From: Bacteroidota bacterium
GTDB lineage: Bacteria; Bacteroidota; Bacteroidia; Flavobacteriales; Flavobacteriaceae
NCBI GenBank assembly: GCA_009936675.1
Contig: JAACDY010000159.1
Span: 1 to 34,885, forward strand
Direction: 5' to 3'
Length of the DNA: 34,885 bases
Shown: piece by piece, positions 1 to 9,007 of the stretch
How the letters are laid out: every line of letters starts with the position of its first letter
Numbering within the stretch: the stretch's first letter is position 1
The notes under the pieces: model-generated
The model's database searches: none
The model's input: only the letters and a program-made list of their open reading frames with translations
Told to the model about the DNA's origin: nothing
Program-made: the position numbers and the translations under genes

Positions 1-35
1 AAACGACGACTTCTTTTTATTATTGTGCATAAATA

Positions 36-73
36 AAAAAACGGTTACACTATATAATAGTATAACCGTTTTA
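36..73 (-). terminator. Rho-independent terminator after tRNA-fMet
   Basis: An inverted repeat pairs AACGGTTA (40-47) with TAACCGTT (63-70). The stem continues with ACTAT/ATAGT (49-53 with 57-61) after one mismatch, around a three-base loop. A run of A at 35-41 becomes the U-tract on the minus strand, directly downstream of the tRNA. A T-run on the other side means it could also work on the plus strand. Confidence 0.75.
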
Positions 74-82
74 TTGTTTTAG

Positions 83-155
<73 letters not shown>

Positions 156-164
156 ATGCGGTTG

Positions 165-195
165 CAAATTTACAAAATCTATAGACCACCACAAA
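165..195 (-). promoter_or_regulatory. Bacteroidota-type promoter of tRNA-fMet
   Basis: On the minus strand a TTTG (plus 192-195) is followed after exactly 19 bases by TAAATTTG (plus 165-172). This matches the Bacteroidota primary-sigma consensus TTTG-N17-23-TAnnTTTG. The -7 box ends ten bases before the mature tRNA 5' end, so the tRNA leader must be very short. Confidence 0.8.
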
Positions 196-224
196 GGCTA
201 TTCCAAAGATTGTATCTTTACCCC

Positions 225-1115
225 ATGTCAAAAACGTCTCATAAATCAGGTTATGTGTCCATTGTTGGAAATCCCAACGTGGGTAAATCTACCTTGGTCA
301 ATGCTTTGATGGGTAAAGATTTGTCCATCACCATACCCAAGGCACAAACCACTCGCCACCGTATCTTGGGATTGATCAATGGGCAAAACCATCAATTGAT
401 ATTGTCCGATACTCCGGGTATAATACAGCCCGCATATGAGATGCAAAACTCCATGATGGATTTTGTCAAGGAATCTTTGATCGATGCCGATGTATTGCTC
501 TATATGATTTCCATAGAAGAAAAACAGATCAAGGACGAAGCTTTGGTAGCGCGCATCAAGAAATCCAAAATCCCATTGTTCGTTCTGATCAATAAAATCG
601 ATACCTCTTCTCAGGCAGCATTAGAAACCGCCGTTCAAGAATGGTCTGACGTTTTTCCCAATGCAAAGATCATTCCCATTTCTGCCTTGACAGGTTTTTT
701 TATCCCCGAGCTTTTACAAATGTTGATCGATCTCCTCCCGGAATCGCCTGCTTATTTCCCCAAAGACCAACTCAGTGATAAGCCAGAAAGATTTTTTGTC
801 AATGAATCCATCCGAAAAAGTATTTTGGAACATTACGACAAAGAGATCCCCTATGCGGTTGAGGTGATTACTGAATCTTTTAAGGAAGAAGAAAAAATCA
901 TTAGAATTCGAGCGGTAATCTTGGTAGAACGAGAAACCCAAAAGGGGATCATCATTGGACATAAAGGGGAACAACTCAAAAAAGTAGGCATTGGTGCCAG
1001 AAAAGATTTGGCTTCATTTTTCGGGAAGAAAATCCACATCGAACTCTTTGTAAAAGTCCAAAAAAATTGGCGTTCCAATCCCCAACAACTCAAGCGTTTT
1101 GGTTATCAGCAGTAA
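225..1115 (+). CDS. era: GTPase Era
   Basis: Era is an essential cytoplasmic GTPase that binds the 3' end of 16S rRNA during 30S subunit assembly. The 296-residue product has the P-loop GNPNVGKS at residues 15-22, DTPG at 62-65, NKID at 123-126 and a SAL G5 motif. The C-terminal KH domain contains GIIIGHKGEQLKK and ends in KVQKNWRSN, as in known Era proteins. I chose the ATG at 225 because the family begins about ten residues before the P-loop; the frame stays open upstream but runs back into the tRNA gene. It lies just before der, another ribosome-assembly GTPase, with 53 bases between them. Confidence 0.96.
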   Translation: MSKTSHKSGYVSIVGNPNVGKSTLVNALMGKDLSITIPKAQTTRHRILGLINGQNHQLILSDTPGIIQPAYEMQNSMMDFVKESLIDADVLLYMISIEEKQIKDEALVARIKKSKIPLFVLINKIDTSSQAALETAVQEWSDVFPNAKIIPISALTGFFIPELLQMLIDLLPESPAYFPKDQLSDKPERFFVNESIRKSILEHYDKEIPYAVEVITESFKEEEKIIRIRAVILVERETQKGIIIGHKGEQLKKVGIGARKDLASFFGKKIHIELFVKVQKNWRSNPQQLKRFGYQQ

Positions 1116-1143
1116 GGACGCTGACTTATCTCACAAATTCAAT

Positions 1144-1151
1144 TACTTTTG
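1144..1151 (+). promoter_or_regulatory. -7 box TACTTTTG upstream of der
   Basis: TACTTTTG fits TAnnTTTG exactly and lies 17 bases before the der ATG. No clear TTG is seen at the usual -33 distance, so der may also be read from the era transcript. Confidence 0.5.
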
Positions 1152-1168
1152 CACTCAAATAAACCGTA

Positions 1169-2470
1169 ATGGGAGGTATCGTTGCAATTGTGGGAAGACC
1201 CAATGTAGGAAAGTCCACTTTTTTTAATCGTTTGATCAAAAAAAGAGAAGCCATCGTAGATGCTGTGAGTGGCGTTACCCGTGACCGTCATTATGGACAG
1301 TCCGACTGGAATGGCGTATCGTTCAGTTTGATCGATACTGGGGGTTATGTCGAAGGAAGCGATGATATTTTTCAAAAGGAAATCGACAAGCAAGTCAATT
1401 TGGCCATCGAGGAGGCCGATGCCATTTTGTTTATGGTCGATGTGGCCGAGGGTCTCACAGGAATGGACGAAACCATTGCACAATTGCTCCGTCGTTCACA
1501 AAAGCCCGTATTCCTTACCGCCAACAAAGGAGACAATTCCAAGGTCATTGAAAATATGACCGAATTTTATGCTTTGGGTTATGAACACATTTACACCGTT
1601 TCTGCCATCAATGGAAGTGGAACTGGAGAGTTGTTAGACGAATTGGTCAAAGTTTTACCCGAGCAAATTGAACCAGAAGAAGCATTGCCCAGATTTGCAG
1701 TGGTAGGAAGACCCAATGCTGGAAAATCTTCTTTTATCAATGCGTTGATAGGGGAAGAAAGATATATCGTGACTGATATTGCCGGAACGACCAGAGACAG
1801 TATTGATACCAAATACAATCGCTTTGGTTTTGAATTCAATCTCGTGGATACTGCCGGAATCAGAAAAAAAAGTAAGGTAAAAGAAGACATCGAATTTTAT
1901 TCTGTTATGCGATCGGTCAGGGCCATTGAATATTGCGATGTTTGTTTGTTATTGGTCGATGCAACCAGAGGTTTTGACGGTCAAGTTCAAAATATATTTT
2001 GGTTGGCTCATAGAAACAACAAGGGCATTGTTATTTTGGTCAACAAATGGGATCTTGTTGAAAAGGAAACCCAATCTTCCAAACTTTTTGAAGAAGAGAT
2101 AAAGGAAAAAACAGCCCCCTTCAAAGACGTTCCCATTGTATTCATCTCTGCCCTGAACAAACAGAGAATTTTCAAAGCTATAGAAACGGCCGTTACCATC
2201 TATAAAAATCGATCCAACCGAATCCCAACCCGAAAACTCAATGATACCCTGCTGCCCATTATGGAAAGTCAACCCCCTCCATCTTACAAAGGGAAGTTTG
2301 TCAAAATAAAGTTCTGTACCCAATTGCCTACCCCACACCCACAATTTGCTTTTTTCTGTAACCTTCCCCAATACGTCAGGGAACCCTATAAAAGATTTCT
2401 AGAGAACAAACTCAGAGAACGCTTTGAGTTCAATGGCATTCCCATTCAATTGTTTTTTAGAAAGAAATAG
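1169..2470 (+). CDS. der: Ribosome biogenesis GTPase Der (EngA)
   Basis: Der has two tandem GTPase domains and acts in 50S subunit maturation. The 433-residue product has the first P-loop GRPNVGKST at residues 9-17, followed by DTGG near 57 and NKGD near 119. The second P-loop GRPNAGKSS starts at 180, followed by DTAG near 227 and NKWD near 292. The C-terminal region from about 350 has the KH-like fold typical of Der. Length and domain order are normal for the family. Its TAG stop abuts the stop codon of the convergent MerR-type gene with no gap. Confidence 0.96.
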   Translation: MGGIVAIVGRPNVGKSTFFNRLIKKREAIVDAVSGVTRDRHYGQSDWNGVSFSLIDTGGYVEGSDDIFQKEIDKQVNLAIEEADAILFMVDVAEGLTGMDETIAQLLRRSQKPVFLTANKGDNSKVIENMTEFYALGYEHIYTVSAINGSGTGELLDELVKVLPEQIEPEEALPRFAVVGRPNAGKSSFINALIGEERYIVTDIAGTTRDSIDTKYNRFGFEFNLVDTAGIRKKSKVKEDIEFYSVMRSVRAIEYCDVCLLLVDATRGFDGQVQNIFWLAHRNNKGIVILVNKWDLVEKETQSSKLFEEEIKEKTAPFKDVPIVFISALNKQRIFKAIETAVTIYKNRSNRIPTRKLNDTLLPIMESQPPPSYKGKFVKIKFCTQLPTPHPQFAFFCNLPQYVREPYKRFLENKLRERFEFNGIPIQLFFRKK

Positions 2471-2800
2471 TTAGAGATTTTCCCGCAGTTGAACCAGATC
2501 AGATTTGAGTTGTTCTAATTTCTGAATCAGTTTCAAGTTACCATCTTCGGAAAGATTTTTTAGTTTGAGTTGTTTTTTGGCTCCCTCAATGGTCAGTCCT
2601 TTTTCCTTCAGTAGATGATATATTTTTTGAATGGTGTCTACATCATCCGGGGTGTATTTTCGGGCGCCGCCTTCTTTTTTTCTGGGCTGGATTTCTTTAA
2701 ACTCTTTTTCCCAAAAGCGGAGCAAAGAAGGATTTACATCGAAGGCTTTGGCGATCTCACCAATTCTATAATATCTTTTTTCGGGGAGGTTAACGTGCAT
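2471..2800 (-). CDS. MerR-family transcriptional regulator
   Basis: This 109-residue protein has an N-terminal winged helix of the MerR type: YYRIGEIAKAF (residues 10-20) as the first helix-turn-helix, then LLRFWEKEF and the wing ARKYTPDDVDTI. The C-terminal half is a helical segment, probably the dimerising coiled coil, with no effector-binding domain. Such short MerR proteins are common in Bacteroidota beside cell-wall peptidase genes; their targets are not known to me. The ATG shares one base with the TGA of the upstream M23 peptidase gene (TGATG), so the two are translationally coupled. Confidence 0.85.
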   Translation of the reverse strand: MHVNLPEKRYYRIGEIAKAFDVNPSLLRFWEKEFKEIQPRKKEGGARKYTPDDVDTIQKIYHLLKEKGLTIEGAKKQLKLKNLSEDGNLKLIQKLEQLKSDLVQLRENL

Positions 2801-3777
2801 CAGTCCATGGATTGGTTTTCCTGACTGGCCAAATTAAGCATAATATCAAACTCCTCAGCGGTTAAATTACCGGAGTAGTAATTCAAGGGATTCACCCTTT
2901 TTCCGTCTTTAAATATTTCGTAATGGAGATGGGGTCCCACAGAGCGACCTGTGCTACCTACATATCCAATGATATCTCCACGTTTTACTTTCTGTCTTCT
3001 TTTGACATTGTATTTATTCAGGTGAGCATAAAGACTAACATAACCAAAACCATGTTCAATTCTCACGTGTTTTCCATAGCCTGCAGCTCTATTGTCTGCA
3101 CGACCTACTATCCCGTCACCAGTAGCATAGACCGGTGTTCCTCGGGTGGCAGTAAAATCCATTCCCTGGTGAAACCTTCTTTTTTTTGTGAAAGGATCCG
3201 TGCGGTAACCAAAACCTGAAGCCATCCTTTTTAAATCGTTTTTATGAATGGGTTGAATCGAGGGCATGGCACCCAAGAGGTCTTCCTTGCTTTTGGCCAA
3301 ACTCTCCAATTCTTCCAATGAACGGGATTGAACCACGACTTGTTTGGTCAATACTTCCAAACGCTTGGTAGTATTTACAATCAGTTTTGAATTGTCATAG
3401 CCTTCTAATTCTTTGTAGCGATTGACCCCTCCAAAACCCATTTTTCTCTGTTCTTCGGGGATTGGACTGGCTTCAAAGTAGACCCTGTAGAGGTTGTTGT
3501 CTCGATCCGCTACATTGACCATTACTTCCTCAATTTTTTCAAGTTTTTTGTTCAATAGTTCGTATTGCAACTTGAAATTTTCGATCTCCCTTGCTTGCAA
3601 AAGTTCTTGAGGAGTATTGAGCGTATCGGTATTCAATAAGATGAACAAGGCCAATATACCAAACAAGACAGAAGACAATATAAATAAAACCACACCAGAC
3701 AATTCAGAGACCCAGCCCGAATTTACAGGTTGGTAGGATAGGGACTCTTTGTCGTAATAATATTTTAATTTAGGCAT
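2800..3777 (-). CDS. M23-family (LytM-like) metallopeptidase, membrane-anchored
   Basis: This is a predicted zinc endopeptidase acting on peptidoglycan cross-links outside the inner membrane. The 325-residue product has a cytoplasmic N-terminus, one membrane helix at about residues 28-48 (VVLFILSSVLFGILALFILL) and a coiled-coil stretch at about 58-170. The C-terminal M23 domain keeps the zinc ligands H203 and D207 (HQGMD) and the HLH motif at 283-285, with H252 in AHLNKY. I chose the ATG at 3777; an upstream in-frame TTG at 3798 would add seven residues. It heads a two-gene unit with the MerR regulator and is divergent from alaS. Confidence 0.9.
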   Translation of the reverse strand: MPKLKYYYDKESLSYQPVNSGWVSELSGVVLFILSSVLFGILALFILLNTDTLNTPQELLQAREIENFKLQYELLNKKLEKIEEVMVNVADRDNNLYRVYFEASPIPEEQRKMGFGGVNRYKELEGYDNSKLIVNTTKRLEVLTKQVVVQSRSLEELESLAKSKEDLLGAMPSIQPIHKNDLKRMASGFGYRTDPFTKKRRFHQGMDFTATRGTPVYATGDGIVGRADNRAAGYGKHVRIEHGFGYVSLYAHLNKYNVKRRQKVKRGDIIGYVGSTGRSVGPHLHYEIFKDGKRVNPLNYYSGNLTAEEFDIMLNLASQENQSMD

Positions 3778-3815
3778 AATCAGCTTTAAGAGCCACAATG
3801 AGCTTGATCCATCTA

Positions 3816-3823
3816 CAAATATA
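3816..3823 (-). promoter_or_regulatory. -7 box TATATTTG for the M23 peptidase gene
   Basis: The minus strand reads TATATTTG, an exact TAnnTTTG match, 38 bases before the chosen ATG at 3777. There is no clear TTG at the -33 position. Confidence 0.5.
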
Positions 3824-3884
3824 CAAATTATCTAAATCATCGCCACTTCCCTTTATTTTCAGCAAACCTATCGATCTAATGAAC

Positions 3885-3892
3885 TATATTTG
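3885..3892 (+). promoter_or_regulatory. -7 box TATATTTG for alaS
   Basis: TATATTTG is an exact TAnnTTTG match ending 27 bases before the alaS ATG. It is divergent from an identical box on the other strand at 3816-3823. The -33 element is not obvious. Confidence 0.55.
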
Positions 3893-3919
3893 TAACGCTT
3901 TTAAACATCAAAGCTACTT

Positions 3920-6535
3920 ATGAAATCCGCCGAAGTCAGACAACAATTTCTAAAATTTTTTGAATCCAAAGCTCATAAAATAGTCCCCTCGGCCCCCATG
4001 GTCATTAAGGATGATCCCACTTTGATGTTTACCAATGCAGGGATGAACCAATTTAAACCTTATTTTTTGGGACATCAAAAACCCAAAGACAATAGAATAG
4101 CCGATACCCAAAAATGCCTCAGGGTTTCTGGTAAACACAATGACCTTGAGGAAGTGGGAATTGATACCTATCACCACACCTTTTTTGAGATGTTGGGCAA
4201 TTGGAGTTTTGGCGATTATTTCAAAAAAGAAGCCATAGCGTGGGCGTGGGAACTTTTGACGGAGGTTTATAAAATTGACCCCGATAAAATCTACGTTACC
4301 ATATTTGAAGGGGACCCTGCCGAAAAGCTTGAAAAAGACACTGAAGCTTCCGACTATTGGAAGGCCATCATTCCTCAGGAAAGGGTTTTGTTGGGAAATA
4401 AAAAAGACAACTTCTGGGAAATGGGTGATCAGGGGCCTTGTGGTCCTTGCTCCGAAATCCACATCGACCTCAGAGGCGAGGAAGAAAAATCCAAAATCTC
4501 TGGTGCTGATTTGGTCAACCAAGACCATCCCCAGGTAATTGAAGTATGGAATTTGGTATTTATAGAATTCAACCGTAAAGCCGATGGTAGTTTGGAGTCC
4601 TTACCCCAAAAACACGTGGATACAGGAATGGGATTCGAAAGACTCTGTATGGTGTTACAGGGCAAAACCTCTAATTATGACACCGACGTTTTTACTCCAT
4701 TGATCAAAGAAATTGAAACCCTTACGGCCTCAAAATACGGGACAGACCTAAACACCGATCGAGCCATCAGGGTGATTGCCGATCACCTCCGAACCGTTTA
4801 CCTTGCCATCACCGATGGACAATTACCCTCCAATACTGGTGCAGGATATGTAATCAGAAGGATTCTCAGAAGGGCCATACGCTATGGTTTTACCTTTCTC
4901 AACCAGAAGGAACCTTTTATTTATCATTTGGTGGATACCCTCAACAACCAACTCAAATCTGTTTTTCCCGAACTGGACAAGCAAAAAATCATTTCTGCCA
5001 ACGTAATTCGGGAGGAAGAAAGCTCTTTCCTCAAAACACTCGATCAGGGACTGACCCTTTTGGATACTGTTTTGGCCTCTACACATGACAAGATTGTGAG
5101 CGGTGCTAAGGCCTTTGAACTCTATGATACTTTTGGCTTTCCCCTCGACCTTACTGCTCTTATCGCAAGAGAGCGGGGATATGAAGTGGATGAAAAAGGC
5201 TTCGATACCCAGATGGCAAAACAAAAAGAACGATCACGGGCTGCAGCGGTTTCTGCCACAGACGATTGGCAAATCCTTAAAGAAGACGATGAAGAAGAAT
5301 TTGTAGGATATGACCTCTTGAATACCAACGTTCGTATTACCAGATACCGAAAAGTAAGTTCCAAAAAAGAGGGAGAAATTTTTCAGTTGATTTTTAACAT
5401 CACACCATTTTACCCCGAAAGTGGCGGACAAGTTGGGGATAAGGGCTATCTCGAAGCCCCCAATGGAGCCCTACATTATATCGTAGATACCAAAAAGGAA
5501 AACGATCTGATCCTCCACTATACCAAAACCTTACCGTTAGACCTCAATGCCAAATTTAATGCTGTGGTAGATCGAGGTCAACGTTTTAAAACCGCTTGCA
5601 ACCACAGTGCCACCCACCTCATGCACCAAGCCCTGCGTTCCATATTGGGAACCCATGTTGAACAAAAAGGGTCTATGGTACATTCTGGAATGTTTCGGTT
5701 TGACTTTTCGCATTTTGCCAAACTCAGTTCAGAAGAATTGGCGGCTGTAGAACAATTTGTCAATGCACGAATCAAAGAGCAAATCCCGTTAGAAGAAAAT
5801 AGAAATGTTCCCTACGACCAAGCTTTATCCGATGGTGCTATGGCACTTTTCGGTGAAAAATACGGCGACACTGTGAGAACCATACGCTTTGGCCAATCCA
5901 TAGAACTCTGTGGGGGAACCCATGTAGAAAACACCGCCGAGATATGGCATTTTAAGATCACTACCGAAACGGCAGTAGCAGCAGGTATCAGAAGAATAGA
6001 AGCGATCACCGGGGAGGCTGCCCTTCAATATTTTGAAGATCAAAACCAACTTTTGCAACAAATCAATGTTTTGCTAAAGAATCCCCAAGACTTGTCCAAG
6101 GCCGTAACCCAATTGCAAACCGAAAATGCTGGTCTTAAAAAGGAACTCAACGATCTGAGAAAGCTAAAAAGTAAAATCCTCGTGCAAGAGGCACAAGCAG
6201 AAATTCAAGTACACAATGGTATTGCCTTTCTGGCCAAATCGGTTGATTTGGATGCACAATCCATCAAAGACCTCGCTTTCGCTTTGGGAAAAGATAGAGA
6301 CGATCTCTATTTAGTATTGGGTTCTACCAAAGGGGACAAGCCCATATTAAGCTGTTATATCTCCAAAAAACTGGTCAGTGAAAAAGGCATGGACGCTAGA
6401 AAAGTAGTCAGAGAGCTGGGTCAATACATACAAGGCGGTGGAGGGGGGCAAGCCTTTTTTGCCACTGCAGGTGGGAAAAACCCCGCCGGAATACCTCAAG
6501 CACTAAGTGCGGCAAAAGATTTGATCTCATCCTAA
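3920..6535 (+). CDS. alaS: Alanine--tRNA ligase
   Basis: AlaRS charges tRNA-Ala and hydrolyses mischarged Ser- and Gly-tRNA-Ala. The 871-residue product is full length. The class II catalytic domain begins near the N-terminus with VRQQFLKFFESKAHKIVPSA and contains TYHHTFFEMLGNWSFGDYF. The editing domain keeps the zinc-binding HSATH (H562, H566) and CGGTH (C664, H668). The C-terminal domain includes the glycine-rich GGGGGQAFFATAGGKNP. The ATG at 3920 sits just downstream of a consensus -7 box. Its TAA overlaps the stop codon of the convergent DUF4136 gene. Confidence 0.97.
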   Translation: MKSAEVRQQFLKFFESKAHKIVPSAPMVIKDDPTLMFTNAGMNQFKPYFLGHQKPKDNRIADTQKCLRVSGKHNDLEEVGIDTYHHTFFEMLGNWSFGDYFKKEAIAWAWELLTEVYKIDPDKIYVTIFEGDPAEKLEKDTEASDYWKAIIPQERVLLGNKKDNFWEMGDQGPCGPCSEIHIDLRGEEEKSKISGADLVNQDHPQVIEVWNLVFIEFNRKADGSLESLPQKHVDTGMGFERLCMVLQGKTSNYDTDVFTPLIKEIETLTASKYGTDLNTDRAIRVIADHLRTVYLAITDGQLPSNTGAGYVIRRILRRAIRYGFTFLNQKEPFIYHLVDTLNNQLKSVFPELDKQKIISANVIREEESSFLKTLDQGLTLLDTVLASTHDKIVSGAKAFELYDTFGFPLDLTALIARERGYEVDEKGFDTQMAKQKERSRAAAVSATDDWQILKEDDEEEFVGYDLLNTNVRITRYRKVSSKKEGEIFQLIFNITPFYPESGGQVGDKGYLEAPNGALHYIVDTKKENDLILHYTKTLPLDLNAKFNAVVDRGQRFKTACNHSATHLMHQALRSILGTHVEQKGSMVHSGMFRFDFSHFAKLSSEELAAVEQFVNARIKEQIPLEENRNVPYDQALSDGAMALFGEKYGDTVRTIRFGQSIELCGGTHVENTAEIWHFKITTETAVAAGIRRIEAITGEAALQYFEDQNQLLQQINVLLKNPQDLSKAVTQLQTENAGLKKELNDLRKLKSKILVQEAQAEIQVHNGIAFLAKSVDLDAQSIKDLAFALGKDRDDLYLVLGSTKGDKPILSCYISKKLVSEKGMDARKVVRELGQYIQGGGGGQAFFATAGGKNPAGIPQALSAAKDLISS

Positions 6536-7056
6536 AGGGCAGACCCCGGGGGATAATTTTTCAGTATTTCCGATACAAACACACCAATCCTTTCGTCTCG
6601 GTTTTTGGTGTATTCACTAATTCCGCCTTTCCCTTTGCCTTGCCAAACCAACTGTTTGGTTTTCGCATCGATCAAATCAATGTAAAGGACACCTTCTGTT
6701 CTGGTTGAAACGGTGTTCTGATTGGGACCCCACATCCAAGGGTTCCAACCCCAACCCCAAAAACCATAGTTCATGTTATTGACATAAACTTTTTCTTTGG
6801 CCGTAGTATTGATGCTCACCAACAGATCGGGCATATCTGATTTCATCAACGATTTTTGGGACATTTGAAGGTCAATGGCTTTCAAAATTCGACGCTTATC
6901 AAGGTCTGAGATTTCGACCTTATCGATTCCGGGCTTGAAGTAGGCAAAAGTCTTGTACTTTGAAAAATCAACTCCCGAATCGTGATCTGTAAAAACGCTG
7001 ATGGAACTGCATCCCAACATTGAGATCGCCAACAACAATAGAAGAAAGTTTTTCAT
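6532..7056 (-). CDS. DUF4136 family lipoprotein
   Basis: The 174-residue product starts with a lipoprotein signal MKNFLLLLLAISMLGC, with the lipidated cysteine at residue 16. The mature part has the DUF4136 pattern: SGVDFSKYKTFAYFKPG near the start, MPDLLVSINT in the middle and LIDAKTKQLVWQGKG near the end. A Trp/Gly-rich loop (GFWGWGWNPWMWGP) sits between. The function of the family is unknown; the product should be anchored in the cell envelope. I chose the ATG at 7056 because it gives the cleanest signal peptide; the frame stays open upstream. It follows the DUF5522 gene by 42 bases on the same strand and is probably co-transcribed. Its stop overlaps the alaS stop. Confidence 0.82.
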   Translation of the reverse strand: MKNFLLLLLAISMLGCSSISVFTDHDSGVDFSKYKTFAYFKPGIDKVEISDLDKRRILKAIDLQMSQKSLMKSDMPDLLVSINTTAKEKVYVNNMNYGFWGWGWNPWMWGPNQNTVSTRTEGVLYIDLIDAKTKQLVWQGKGKGGISEYTKNRDERIGVFVSEILKNYPPGSAL

Positions 7057-7098
7057 GATGATTTTTTTATACAACTAAAAACAAAAACTATGCCGAAA

Positions 7099-7254
7099 TT
7101 AAACGACCCTTCCCGGATCATAATCATAAGGACAGTGACGGCAATTCGATCGGCAACAATAGCCCCTCTTGAGGTGGTACTTTTCCGTAAAGACACGATA
7201 TCCCTCAGGGGAAATGTAAAAATCGTCTTTTTCTAGTGGTAAATCAGGCTCCAT
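7099..7254 (-). CDS. DUF5522-type small Cys-rich protein
   Basis: A 51-residue product beginning MEPDLPLEKDDFYISPEGYR and ending with CCRSNCRHCPYDYDPGRVV. The compact CC...C..CP cluster (Cys at 33, 34, 38 and 41) suggests a metal or Fe-S site, and the pattern FTEKYHLKRGYCC...CRHCPY is what I recognise as DUF5522 in Bacteroidota. Function is unknown and I can only infer metal binding. The ATG follows a consensus -7 box at 7265-7272. It heads a probable two-gene unit with the DUF4136 lipoprotein. Confidence 0.8.
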   Translation of the reverse strand: MEPDLPLEKDDFYISPEGYRVFTEKYHLKRGYCCRSNCRHCPYDYDPGRVV

Positions 7255-7264
7255 ATCTCAAATA

Positions 7265-7272
7265 CAAAGTTA
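7265..7272 (-). promoter_or_regulatory. -7 box TAACTTTG for the DUF5522 gene
   Basis: The minus strand reads TAACTTTG, an exact TAnnTTTG match ten bases before the ATG at 7254. The resulting 5' leader would be only a few bases. No good TTG is found at -33. Confidence 0.5.
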
Positions 7273-7309
7273 GCCATATTTAAAGTTTATCCTTTAATTT
7301 TACGGTTAT

Positions 7310-8212
7310 ATGTCTTTATTTAAAAGCCAAAATTCTGTCAATCAATTCCTGACTTCCATCGACGGTTTTGAGATTTTCCTTAAAAGAGAAGATTTGTTGC
7401 ACCCCACTGTTTCTGGGAACAAATTCAGAAAACTAAAATACAATGTCCGCCAAGCCCGAGCGACGGGGTACGACACCCTATTGACTTTTGGCGGCCCTTT
7501 TTCCAATCATTTGGCGGCTACTGCCGCCGCCGCTAGGATCACAGGGATAAAATCCATCGGCGTGGTCAGGGGAGAAGAAGCGCGAAATCTCAATCCCACC
7601 CTACAATTCTGTCAAGATCAAGGGATGATTTTGTATCCCATTTCCAGAGTGGACTACCGCCAAAAACACTTGCCCGAGATGATGACCAAACTAAAAAACA
7701 AATTTGGAGCGTTTTATCCGCTGCCCGAAGGAGGAACCAATTCCCTGGCCGTTCAAGGCTGTCAGGAAATACTTACAAAGCAAGATTCTCTCTTTGATAC
7801 CATCGCCTGTAGTGTGGGTTCCGGAGGTACTTTGGCAGGCTTGATCGAAAGTGCCCTGCCCCATCAAAAAGTAGTGGGTTTTTCAGCCTTAAGAAATCAT
7901 AACATAGCAACAGAAATCAAAAAATGGACCTCGAAGCAAAATTGGAACCTTAATCACGACTATACCTTTGGAGGCTATGCCAAAGTTTCACCCCCCTTGA
8001 TTGAGTTCATCAATACCTTTAATAAAAATTTTAAAACTCCATTGGATCCCGTTTATACAGGAAAGCTCCTTTTTGGTATTTTTGATCTTATAAAAAGCAA
8101 ACAATGGATTGGGGGAAAAAAGATATTGGTCATTCACACCGGGGGATTACAAGGAATCCTGGGCATGAACCAAAAACTATCCAAAAAAGAATGGCCTACC
8201 ATCGCTACTTGA
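7310..8212 (+). CDS. PLP-dependent ACC deaminase/D-cysteine desulfhydrase family enzyme
   Basis: This 300-residue protein has the fold-type II PLP architecture. The N-terminal LKREDLLHPTVSGNKFRKL places the Schiff-base lysine at residue 38 (GNK). TFGGPFSNH follows as the substrate and cofactor loop, and VGSGGTLAGL forms the phosphate-binding loop. The family covers 1-aminocyclopropane-1-carboxylate deaminase and D-cysteine desulfhydrase. Sequence reading alone cannot tell these activities apart; a desulfhydrase role is more usual in bacteria without plant hosts. The next gene starts 22 bases inside this one's 3' end, so the two are translated from one message. Confidence 0.85.
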   Translation: MSLFKSQNSVNQFLTSIDGFEIFLKREDLLHPTVSGNKFRKLKYNVRQARATGYDTLLTFGGPFSNHLAATAAAARITGIKSIGVVRGEEARNLNPTLQFCQDQGMILYPISRVDYRQKHLPEMMTKLKNKFGAFYPLPEGGTNSLAVQGCQEILTKQDSLFDTIACSVGSGGTLAGLIESALPHQKVVGFSALRNHNIATEIKKWTSKQNWNLNHDYTFGGYAKVSPPLIEFINTFNKNFKTPLDPVYTGKLLFGIFDLIKSKQWIGGKKILVIHTGGLQGILGMNQKLSKKEWPTIAT

Positions 8213-9006
8213 TTTTCGCAATGATGTCATTGACATTTTTGATCAACAGTTGTGGGAGTGCCAAAAGGGTAAAAATAAACGCTTCTCCAACCCCTGCTAA
8301 ATCTGCTGAAAATAAAACCCAAGTCCAGAAAATCAAACCCTCCAATAGCCTCAGGAAATTATCAGTAGCCGAGCAAGTCGATCGTTATGTAAAAACCTAT
8401 GCTGAAGTGGCGCAGCAGGAGATGAAATCCTATGACATTCCTGCCAGTATTACCTTGGCGCAGGGCATTCTGGAATCCGGAATGGGAAACAGCCGACTGG
8501 CCACCCAAGCCAACAATCATTTTGGCATCAAATGTCATAAGGAATGGCGAGGGAAGCGCATCTATCACGACGACGACGAAAAAGGCGAATGTTTTAGGGT
8601 GTACAAAGACCCCCGAAAATCCTACAGGGATCATTCCCTGTTGTTGACGACTCGATCCCGCTATGATTTTCTTTTTGACTACAAAAAACACGATTATAAA
8701 GCCTGGGCCAAAGGCCTTAAAAAAGCGGGTTATGCTACCGACCCAAAATATCCCGACAAACTCATCAGCTTAATCGAGCGTTACCGTTTGGATCGCTATG
8801 ATCTCAAAAAAAAGAAAGTTAAAAAGGAAACACAAAGCACTCCTCTAATTGCTTATGAGAAAGTCCATCAAGTACAAAAGGGAGACACCCTCTATTCTAT
8901 TTCTAAAAAATATCAAGTGGATTTACAACTGATTGTACAAGAAAACAAAATCGAAAACAACACCATATTTCTCGGTCAAAATCTAATCATCCCCCAAGCA
9001 CAATAG
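8191..9006 (+). CDS. Glucosaminidase (FlgJ-like) lipoprotein with LysM domain
   Basis: This predicted peptidoglycan hydrolase cleaves N-acetylglucosaminyl bonds in the periplasm. The 271-residue product starts with a lipoprotein signal MAYHRYLIFAMMSLTFLINS followed by C21. The glucosaminidase domain covers about residues 60-205, with ITLAQGILESGMGNSRLA carrying the likely catalytic E95 and ANNHFGIKC after it. A single LysM repeat follows at about 225-270 (VQKGDTLYSISKKY). I chose the ATG at 8191 because the later ATGs at 8221 and 8224 would lose the positively charged N-terminus. It overlaps the upstream gene by 22 bases and ends one base before hemL. Confidence 0.88.
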   Translation: MAYHRYLIFAMMSLTFLINSCGSAKRVKINASPTPAKSAENKTQVQKIKPSNSLRKLSVAEQVDRYVKTYAEVAQQEMKSYDIPASITLAQGILESGMGNSRLATQANNHFGIKCHKEWRGKRIYHDDDEKGECFRVYKDPRKSYRDHSLLLTTRSRYDFLFDYKKHDYKAWAKGLKKAGYATDPKYPDKLISLIERYRLDRYDLKKKKVKKETQSTPLIAYEKVHQVQKGDTLYSISKKYQVDLQLIVQENKIENNTIFLGQNLIIPQAQ

Positions 9007-9007
9007 T

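Noticed and set aside
3950..4528. 192-codon minus-strand frame opposite alaS
   Set aside because: Antisense shadow of the AlaRS catalytic domain with no recognisable motif.
8570..8582. GAC-rich triplet repeat (ACGACGACGACG)
   Set aside because: It encodes an Asp run inside the glucosaminidase domain and is too short to be a repeat element.
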